Positions 58,543 to 64,000 of a stretch of 64,000 nucleotides of DNA are shown piece after piece. The DNA lies in NCBI RefSeq assembly GCF_007859315.1, contig NZ_VOHA01000031.1, positions 1 through 64,000 of the forward strand, read 5' to 3'. Position 1 is the first letter of the stretch. Each line of letters opens with the position of its first letter. The notes under the pieces are model-generated. The model ran no database searches. It was given only the letters and a program-made list of their open reading frames with translations, and was not told the origin of the DNA. The translations under genes were made by a program, and so were the position numbers. This DNA is from Reyranella sp. CPCC 100927. Its GTDB lineage: Bacteria; Pseudomonadota; Alphaproteobacteria; Reyranellales; Reyranellaceae.

Positions 58543-59271
58543 TCAGCCCCAGGCCGCGACCATGGCGCGGGCGCGGTCCAGATCGGGCGGGAAGTCGACC
58601 TCGCCCCAGCGCAGGCCGTGGATCAGGCAAGTGCGCACCGCGCCGGTGCGGGCCAGCCGGTCGATTGCCTGCAGGTACCAGACCTTGGCGCCGTCCGGGG
58701 TGCGCATCATGGCCTCGACCGTGTCGACGAACAGCTTGGGGCCGCTGTCGCGAAACAGCAGCATGCCGATCGACTCGCCGTTGACGGTGTCCAGCGGCAG
58801 CTTCTTGCCCACCGCCTTGAGGTTGCCGTCCTCCTCAACGATCTTCATGTCGTCTTCGTCGTAGGCCGGCTTGCGGTCGATGGTGATGGTGATCGGGGTT
58901 GTCGGGCTCTGCAGCACCTTGAGCGGAATGGCCGCCTCGAACAGCGTGTCACCGTTCACGATCAGGAAGTCGCTCGCCATCTCGGCGCGCGCCATCCAGC
59001 ACGAGCCCAGATTGTCGGCGACCTTGTAGAACGGGTTGAACAGCGGGCGCACGCGAAAGCCCGGCGCGTCATGGCGCGCCAGATGGGCCTCCATCATCGC
59101 CGCCTGGAAGCCGATCACCACCGCCACCTCGGTGATGCCGCAGGTCTTCAGCGTCTCGAGTTGCCAGTCGATCAGGGTCTTGGGCCCGACGGGCAGCAGG
59201 CACTTGGGCCGGTCGGCGGTCAGTGGTGCCAGCCGTGAACCCTGGCCGGCGCTCAGCAGGATCGCTTTCAT
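58543..59271 (-). CDS. LicC-like nucleotidyltransferase
   Basis: A 242-residue nucleotidyltransferase of the phosphocholine/inositol-phosphate cytidylyltransferase class. The signature opening MKAILLSAGQGSRLAPLTAD, RPKCLLPVG gives the NTP loop and the conserved Lys; FLIVNGDTLFE carries the metal-binding Asp. AYDEDDMKIVEEDGNLKAVG is also typical. Product would be an NDP- or CDP-activated alcohol or sugar, which could feed a CDP-alcohol phosphatidyltransferase, although those genes lie 10 kb away. ATG 59271 is preceded by AAGGATG. Confidence 0.85.
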   Translation of the reverse strand: MKAILLSAGQGSRLAPLTADRPKCLLPVGPKTLIDWQLETLKTCGITEVAVVIGFQAAMMEAHLARHDAPGFRVRPLFNPFYKVADNLGSCWMARAEMASDFLIVNGDTLFEAAIPLKVLQSPTTPITITIDRKPAYDEDDMKIVEEDGNLKAVGKKLPLDTVNGESIGMLLFRDSGPKLFVDTVEAMMRTPDGAKVWYLQAIDRLARTGAVRTCLIHGLRWGEVDFPPDLDRARAMVAAWG

Positions 59272-59450
59272 GCGAAACATCCTTTCCGGGCGCAGCCTAT
59301 AGCATGCGCCGGGCCAGCGGCGGCGCGGCTTTTTGCCGGCGCCCGGATGCGGCAGGGCGGCCATGCGCCAGCCCGCCATGACAGCGCCCCAGGCCGCTTG
59401 TAAATTGCAGCGAACTCACCAGAACCAAGATCGCGCCCGATCCGATCGGC

Positions 59451-60731
59451 ATGTCCGCTCCGCCGCCCCCGTCTGCCGCCGCCCGCGTTCCAACCGCACC
59501 GATCTCGATGTGGGCACCGCTGTCGGTTCCGGCGTTCAAGCGGCTGTGGACGGCCAACATCGTCTCCAATATCGGCGGCTGGATGCAGACGGCCGGTGCC
59601 GGTTGGATCATGACCGAGATCGCCCCGGCCGGAGACAAGGCGCTGTTCGTTGCCGGCATGGCGGCGGCCACCACCTGCCCGGTGTTTCTCTTCGGCTTTC
59701 CCGCTGGCGTGCTGGCCGATCGCTTCGACCGCCGGCTCTATATCCTGGCTTGCCAGGTCTGGATGATGCTGGCCGCGACGGCGCTGGCCGTGCTGGCTTT
59801 CATCGGTCGTCTCGACCACTGGAGCCTGCTGGGCCTGATGTTCTGCGTCGGCGTCGGCAACGCGATGAACGCGCCGGCCTGGCAGGCGGTGGTGCCCGAG
59901 ATGGTCGGCCGCAAGTACCTGCCGCAAGCCATCGCGCTCAACAGCGCCGCGTTCAACCTGGCGCGCACGATCGGTCCCGTGATCGGCCAGGTGGTGCAGG
60001 CGCTGGCCGGCATTTTCGTCCTGTTCGCGACCAACGCGCTGACCTTCCTGGCTGTGATCGCCGCGATCGGCAGCTGGCGGCGACCGGCCGAGGCGCAGGC
60101 GCAGCAGCGGCGTGAAAGCCTGTGGGCGGGCTTCGCCTCCGGCATCGCCTTCATCCGTGGCACGCCCGCGCTGTGGCGGGTCTGGGCGCGCGCCATGTGC
60201 TTCTTCGTGCCGGCGATCGCCTTCACCACGCTGCTGCCGCTGCTGGGCCGCAATCTGGGACTGAGCGATGCGCAGTATGGCTTCCTGTTCGCCTGCTTCG
60301 GCATCGGTGCGGTGTGCGGCACCATGATGTTGCCGCGCATCAACGCGTGGCTGGGGCCCGATCGTGCCAATATCGCCGCCATGCTGACCGTCGCCGCGGC
60401 CATCGCGTTGGCGGCGGCGGTGCCGCATGTTGTCGCAGTCGGCATCGGACTTGCGTTCGGCGGCGTCTGCTGGATGACGGTGAATGCCAACAACAACGTC
60501 GCCACGCAGACGTTGCTGCCATCGTGGGTGCGGGCGCGCGGCATGGCCGTGCATCAGATGGTGTTCTTCGGCAGCCTCACCGTCGGCCAGACGATGTGGG
60601 GCGTTATTGCCGATGGAATCGGCGTTCCCGTGGCCATGGGCTGCGCCGCCGCACTGATGCTGCCGATGGCGTTGCTCGCGGCATCGATCCCACTGCCGGT
60701 GTCCATCGCAACGTCGGCTGCCGGCGACTGA
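59451..60731 (+). CDS. MFS transporter, EntS/MFS_3-like
   Basis: A 426-residue major facilitator permease. It has about twelve hydrophobic segments, with WTANIVSNIGGWMQTAGAGW and GFPAGVLADRFDRRLYILAC near the N-terminus (the D-R-x-x-R loop is typical), AMNAPAWQAVVPEMVGRKYL between the halves, and GMAVHQMVFFGSLTVGQTMW late. The set resembles EntS and other exporters of the MFS_3 group, which release siderophores or drugs by proton antiport. The substrate is unknown. It is divergent from the nucleotidyltransferase gene with about 180 bases between the starts. Confidence 0.88.
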   Translation: MSAPPPPSAAARVPTAPISMWAPLSVPAFKRLWTANIVSNIGGWMQTAGAGWIMTEIAPAGDKALFVAGMAAATTCPVFLFGFPAGVLADRFDRRLYILACQVWMMLAATALAVLAFIGRLDHWSLLGLMFCVGVGNAMNAPAWQAVVPEMVGRKYLPQAIALNSAAFNLARTIGPVIGQVVQALAGIFVLFATNALTFLAVIAAIGSWRRPAEAQAQQRRESLWAGFASGIAFIRGTPALWRVWARAMCFFVPAIAFTTLLPLLGRNLGLSDAQYGFLFACFGIGAVCGTMMLPRINAWLGPDRANIAAMLTVAAAIALAAAVPHVVAVGIGLAFGGVCWMTVNANNNVATQTLLPSWVRARGMAVHQMVFFGSLTVGQTMWGVIADGIGVPVAMGCAAALMLPMALLAASIPLPVSIATSAAGD

Positions 60732-60779
60732 AGCCGTCTCGTCTCCCGGTTGCGGTGTGGCCGCAAGGACACGCCGGAT

Positions 60780-61189
60780 CAAAAAAAGCGAATCGAATCA
60801 CGCCTGTGGAACGGTTTGTACTTGCGAAAGCCACAATTCGGCGTAATTACCGTTTCCAGACGCCCACGCACGTGCCTATGGCCCATTGTGGTTATGCAAC
60901 GACGGAAAGCGTCCTTCTTGGAAATGCCGGCATCTAGACCGGCTCCGAAAGGGACCTTTGTCATGCATACTCTCCGTGCGGGGCGCGTGCCCCGTGTCCT
61001 CGTTTCGCTGCCGTCTGACACCAGGCCGGTGTCTTACGGCTGCCTGATCGGCCGCAAGAATCCGCTCTCCAGTATGTGCGCCTCCTGCTGAACGCTCTTT
61101 GGAGTGCAGCAGGAGAAGTTAATTCAGTCAGGGCGCCGCAAGGCGCTCCTGCGCTGGCGTAGCAGTCTGTGGACACGGATTTTTTCGAA
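60780..61189 (+). ncRNA. Ornithine decarboxylase leader (speF-type leader candidate)
   Basis: The 458-base gap before the decarboxylase holds no long gene but is structured. It contains the upstream ORF 60963-61091. Its stop is buried in a long hairpin, CTCCTGCTG (61082-61090) with CAGCAGGAG (61107-61115), extended inside by CGCTC/GAGTG. A second hairpin GGGCGCC/GGCGCTC follows at 61131-61148, just before the start region. Alphaproteobacterial ornithine decarboxylase genes are known to carry a large conserved leader (the speF family), so this is the likely identity. The 5' end is approximate. Confidence 0.6.
60963..61091 (+). CDS. Upstream leader peptide of ornithine decarboxylase, candidate
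   Basis: A 42-codon frame, MHTLRAGRVPRVLVSLPSDT then RPVSYGCLIGRKNPLSSMCA and SC, with AAAGGGACC upstream of the ATG. It ends 77-98 bases before the decarboxylase start, with its stop in the first arm of a strong hairpin. Leader peptides that stall on polyamine-pathway metabolites are known to control decarboxylase genes (SpeFL in enterobacteria). Sensing by this one is inference; it is basic and rich in Arg, Ser and Cys. Confidence 0.55.
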   Translation: MHTLRAGRVPRVLVSLPSDTRPVSYGCLIGRKNPLSSMCASC

Positions 61190-62320
61190 ATGACCGACCG
61201 CATCCGACGTTTCCTCCGCGACAAGCAACCCGAGACGCCATGCCTGGTGATCGACCTCGATGTGGTCGAGTACAACTACAAGCGCATGCGCGAGCTGCTG
61301 CCGCAGGCGAAGATCTTCTACGCCATGAAGGCCAACCCGGCGCAGGACGTGCTGACGCGCCTGGGCAAGCTGGGCTCGAACTTCGACACAGCCAGCCGCG
61401 GTGAGATCGAGCAGTGCGTGGCCGTCGGCGTCGATGCCAACCGCATCTCGTTCGGCAATACCATCAAGAAGGAGCGCGACATCGCCTGGGCCTACCAGCA
61501 GGGCGTGCGCCTGTTCGCCTTCGACAGTGAAGCGGAGATGCTGAAGCTCGCCCGCTCGGCACCGGGTGCCCGCGTCTTCTGCCGCGTGCTGGTCGACTGC
61601 GATGGCGCCGAGTGGCCGCTGTCGCGCAAGTTCGGCTGCGCCCCCGACATGGCGCGCGATCTGCTGCGCAGGGCCGCCGAGATGGGCCTCGATCCGTATG
61701 GCGTCTCCTTCCATGTCGGCTCGCAGCAGACCGATCTCGAGCAGTGGGACCGGGCCCTGGCCCAGGTGTCGCAGATGTTCTTCGCCCTGGCGGAGACCGG
61801 CATCGATCTGAAGATGGTCAATCTCGGCGGCGGTTTCCCGGCGCGCTATCGCGCCGACGTGCAGCCGATCGAGGCCTACTGCGAGGCCGTGCAGCGCGCC
61901 TTGGTGCGCCACTTCGGCAACCGCATGCCCGAGGTGATCATCGAGCCCGGCCGCTCGATGGTGGGCGACGCCGGCGTGATCCAGAGCGAGGTGGTGCTGA
62001 TCTCGCGCAAGTCGGCCAGCGACCGCAAGCGCTGGGTCTACCTCGACGTCGGCAAGTTCGGCGGCTTGGCCGAGACGATGGATGAAAGCATCAAATACCG
62101 GCTGACGACGCCGCGTGACGGCGGGCGCACGGGGCCGGTGGTGCTGGCCGGCCCCACCTGTGACAGCGCCGACATCCTGTACGAAAAGACCGAGTACAGG
62201 TTGCCGCTGGCGCTGAAGGTGGGGGACAAGGTGGAAATCCAGGCCACCGGCGCCTACACGACGACCTATTCGGCGGTTAACTTTAATGGGTTCGCGCCGC
62301 TGAAGGCCTACTGCATCTGA
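61190..62320 (+). CDS. PLP-dependent ornithine (or lysine) decarboxylase, fold type III
   Basis: Alanine-racemase-fold decarboxylase producing putrescine from ornithine (or cadaverine from lysine). ATG 61190 (MTDRIRRFLRDKQPETPCLV) is the usual family start, 376 residues; GTG 61169 adds seven. The PLP lysine is in FYAMKANPAQD; SFGNTIKKERDI, GVSFHVGSQQTD and NLGGGFPARY bind the phosphate and substrate; and the C-terminal GPTCDSADILYEK holds the catalytic Cys of the partner subunit. It is followed by homospermidine synthase, whose substrate is putrescine. Confidence 0.92.
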   Translation: MTDRIRRFLRDKQPETPCLVIDLDVVEYNYKRMRELLPQAKIFYAMKANPAQDVLTRLGKLGSNFDTASRGEIEQCVAVGVDANRISFGNTIKKERDIAWAYQQGVRLFAFDSEAEMLKLARSAPGARVFCRVLVDCDGAEWPLSRKFGCAPDMARDLLRRAAEMGLDPYGVSFHVGSQQTDLEQWDRALAQVSQMFFALAETGIDLKMVNLGGGFPARYRADVQPIEAYCEAVQRALVRHFGNRMPEVIIEPGRSMVGDAGVIQSEVVLISRKSASDRKRWVYLDVGKFGGLAETMDESIKYRLTTPRDGGRTGPVVLAGPTCDSADILYEKTEYRLPLALKVGDKVEIQATGAYTTTYSAVNFNGFAPLKAYCI

Positions 62321-62345
62321 ACCGCGCAGTCATAGCACGGGGAGG

Positions 62346-62371
62346 AAACGGGGCCTGAAAGGGCCCCGTTT
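62346..62371 (+). terminator. Hairpin terminator of the decarboxylase gene
   Basis: AAACGGGGCC (62346-62355), loop TGAAAG, GGCCCCGTTT (62362-62371), followed by a weak T-rich run (TCGCGTTTGAG). The A and T ends lengthen the stem to ten pairs. Confidence 0.75.
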
Positions 62372-62384
62372 CGCGTTTGAGTAT

Positions 62385-62556
62385 TCCTCCCCAACGAAGT
62401 TGGGGAGGTGCCCCGATACGACGTTTCGACGCCCCGCGTCGAAACGTCGGTGGGCGGAGGGGAGCCGACGTGGTCTTTGTAATCGAGTCCCTGTAACGAA
62501 GACCACGTCGGTTCCCCATCCGGCCTTCGGCCACCTTCCCCGCAAGCGGGGAAGGG
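62385..62556 (+). repeat. Intergenic repeat family B, copy 2
   Basis: An element of about 170 bp with outer CCTCCCCAACGAAG...CCTTCCCCGC arms and inner inverted repeats ACGTTTCGACG with GCGTCGAAACGT, and GACGTGGTCTT (62467-62477) with AAGACCACGTC (62499-62509). It is in inverted orientation to the copy at 54861-55020. It sits between the decarboxylase terminator and the homospermidine synthase gene. Confidence 0.75.
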
Positions 62557-62600
62557 AAATTGCGAGTTCCAGTTCAACCTCTCAAACCTTTCAGGAGATC

Positions 62601-64000
62601 ATGATGGCGAAAACGGCGAAGAAGGCCGCAGGACAGGCGCGTGCCAAGGCAGCCAGGAAGGCGGCACGTCCGGCCAAAGCGGCCTATCGCAAGCACACCG
62701 CCTTCGGCGGCCGCATGGTGATGATCGGCTTCGGCTCGATTGGCCAGGGCGTGCTGCCGCTGATCCTGCGCCACATCGACATGAAGCCGTCACAGATCAC
62801 CGTGATCTCGCCGGAGGATCGTGGCGGCGGGGCCGAGCTGGCAAAGTTCGGCGTCACCTTCGTGCGCAAGCGGCTGACCCAGGACAACCTGAGCCAGGTG
62901 CTCGGCAAGCGCATCGGCAAGGGCGACTTCGTGGTCAACCTGTCGGTCGAGGTCGCTTCCACGGCGTTGATCGAGTTGTGCCAGGAGAAGGGCGCGCTCT
63001 ACATCGACACCTGCATCGAGCCGTGGCCGGGCGGCTACTCCGATCCCAGCCTGTCGGTATCGCACCGCTCGAACTACGCGCTGCGCGACCGGGCGCTGGC
63101 GCTGCGCGACAAATTCAAGGGCGGCCCCACCGCGGTGATCGCGCATGGCGCCAATCCCGGGCTGGTGTCGCACTTCGTCAAGCGCGCCATGCTCAATATC
63201 GCCAAGGACACCGGTCATGCCGTCGCCACGCCGACGACGCGGCAGGGCTGGGGCGAGCTTGCGCGTGACCTCGGCATCAAGGTCATCCACATCGCCGAGC
63301 GCGATACGCAGGTCTCGGCCAAGCCCAAGGAAGTCGGCGAGTTCGTCAACACCTGGTCGATCGACGGCTTCGTCTCCGAAGGCGGCCAGCCGGCAGAGAT
63401 GGGCTGGGGCACGCACGAGAAGACGCTGCCCCGTGATGGCGTGCGGCATGATTTCGGCTGCGATGCAGCGATCTACCTCAACCGGCCGGGCTTGCACACG
63501 CGTGTGCGAACCTGGACGCCCAAGGAAGGCCCGTTCCAAGGATTCATCATCACGCACAACGAGGCGATCTCGCTGGCCGACTACTTCACGTTGCGCAACG
63601 GCAAGCGGGCCTCGTACCGGCCGACCGTGCACTACGCCTATCATCCGTGCGACCAGGCGATCATGTCCATGCATGAGATCGTGGGCAAGAACCTGGTCCA
63701 GCAGAAGCGCCAGCGCCTGATCGTGGACGAGATCGAAAGCGGCATCGACGAACTGGGCGTGCTGCTGATGGGCCACGCGAAGGGCGCCTACTGGTATGGC
63801 TCGCAGCTCTCCATCGACGAGGCGCGCAAGCTGGCGCCTTACAACAACGCCACGTCCCTGCAGGTGTGCGCGCCGGTGCTGAGCGGCATCATCTGGGCAC
63901 TGGAGAACCCGCAGGCCGGCCTCGTCGAAGCCGACGAGATGGATTTCGAGCGCAACCTCGAGATCTGCATGCCCTATCTGGGTCCCGTCGTCGGCCGTTA
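62601..64000 (+). CDS. Homospermidine synthase (truncated by window end)
   Basis: NAD-dependent enzyme that joins two putrescines into homospermidine, releasing ammonia; a saccharopine-dehydrogenase-fold protein. ATG 62601 follows CAGGAGATC. The first 30 residues are a Lys/Ala-rich extension (MMAKTAKKAAGQARAKAARK). The NAD fold then starts RMVMIGFGSIGQGVLPLIL (residues 39-57). Family stretches: VVNLSVEVASTALIELCQEK, YIDTCIEPWPGGYSDP, HGANPGLVSHFVKRAMLNIA, EMGWGTHEKTLP and HYAYHPCDQAIMSMHE. The gene runs past position 64000; about 466 codons are visible. It lies behind ornithine decarboxylase, giving a two-step polyamine module. Confidence 0.92.
   Translation, partial: MMAKTAKKAAGQARAKAARKAARPAKAAYRKHTAFGGRMVMIGFGSIGQGVLPLILRHIDMKPSQITVISPEDRGGGAELAKFGVTFVRKRLTQDNLSQVLGKRIGKGDFVVNLSVEVASTALIELCQEKGALYIDTCIEPWPGGYSDPSLSVSHRSNYALRDRALALRDKFKGGPTAVIAHGANPGLVSHFVKRAMLNIAKDTGHAVATPTTRQGWGELARDLGIKVIHIAERDTQVSAKPKEVGEFVNTWSIDGFVSEGGQPAEMGWGTHEKTLPRDGVRHDFGCDAAIYLNRPGLHTRVRTWTPKEGPFQGFIITHNEAISLADYFTLRNGKRASYRPTVHYAYHPCDQAIMSMHEIVGKNLVQQKRQRLIVDEIESGIDELGVLLMGHAKGAYWYGSQLSIDEARKLAPYNNATSLQVCAPVLSGIIWALENPQAGLVEADEMDFERNLEICMPYLGPVVGR

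Overview
The window is GC-rich, densely coded chromosomal DNA from an alphaproteobacterium. The strongest pointers are a TrcR/DUF1013 regulator, a DUF465 (YdcH) mini-protein, an IF-1 with a basic C-terminal tail, ornithine decarboxylase with a long structured leader followed by homospermidine synthase, and several orphan Bug-type binding proteins. A soil or freshwater Rhodospirillales-type organism (Reyranella-like) fits best, but the genus is inference. I see no rRNA, tRNA, CRISPR array, insertion sequence or phage gene.

Layout. 0-2.2 kb: M20 hydrolase and ubiX, then a DUF465 gene. 2.3-9.3 kb: five tandem minus-strand paralogues of an SrfA-like, membrane-anchored, proline-rich protein; two of them share a 970-bp block that is identical by eye. 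9.4-16.5 kb: acyl-CoA synthetase with a Lys/Ala-rich tail, membrane/coiled-coil protein, Bug protein, propionyl-CoA synthetase. 16.5-19 kb: infA, a probable selenoprotein of the glycine/D-proline reductase B family with an in-frame UGA, and trcR. 19-29.4 kb: GMC oxidoreductase, orphan molybdenum hydroxylase large subunit, threonine aldolase, crotonase plus leucine-rich repeat protein, small secreted proteins, rhodanese, EthD protein, second Bug protein. 29.6-34.8 kb: rpsD with promoter and terminators, two tandem exported PCMT-type methyltransferases, a membrane protein with a methyltransferase-like domain. 35-40.9 kb: two paralogous family-5 ABC binding proteins around a RidA and a Sel1-repeat protein.

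41-48.9 kb is a phospholipid-like neighbourhood: a Tam41-like CDP-diacylglycerol synthase candidate overlapping a CDP-alcohol phosphatidyltransferase, then divergently a metallophosphoesterase, a HIT protein, an LptF/LptG pair and a second CDP-alcohol phosphatidyltransferase. 49-55.8 kb: third Bug protein, LysR regulator divergent from a flavin monooxygenase, sterol-desaturase-family hydroxylase, GNAT-type acyltransferase resembling bacterial ceramide synthase, MobA-like nucleotidyltransferase. 56-60.7 kb: HpcH-type aldolase, MaoC protein, amidase-like protein, GNAT, LicC-like nucleotidyltransferase, MFS exporter. 60.8-64 kb: a polyamine module, with a structured leader containing a 42-codon upstream ORF, ornithine decarboxylase (putrescine) and homospermidine synthase, which runs off the end.

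Three families of intergenic inverted repeats are scattered through the window; one copy supplies the C-terminus and stop codon of the first gene. The most interesting signals are the UGA selenoprotein with its SECIS-like hairpin, the decarboxylase leader with its upstream ORF, the SrfA-like array with its identical duplicated block, and the Tam41/CDP-alcohol/LptFG lipid neighbourhood.
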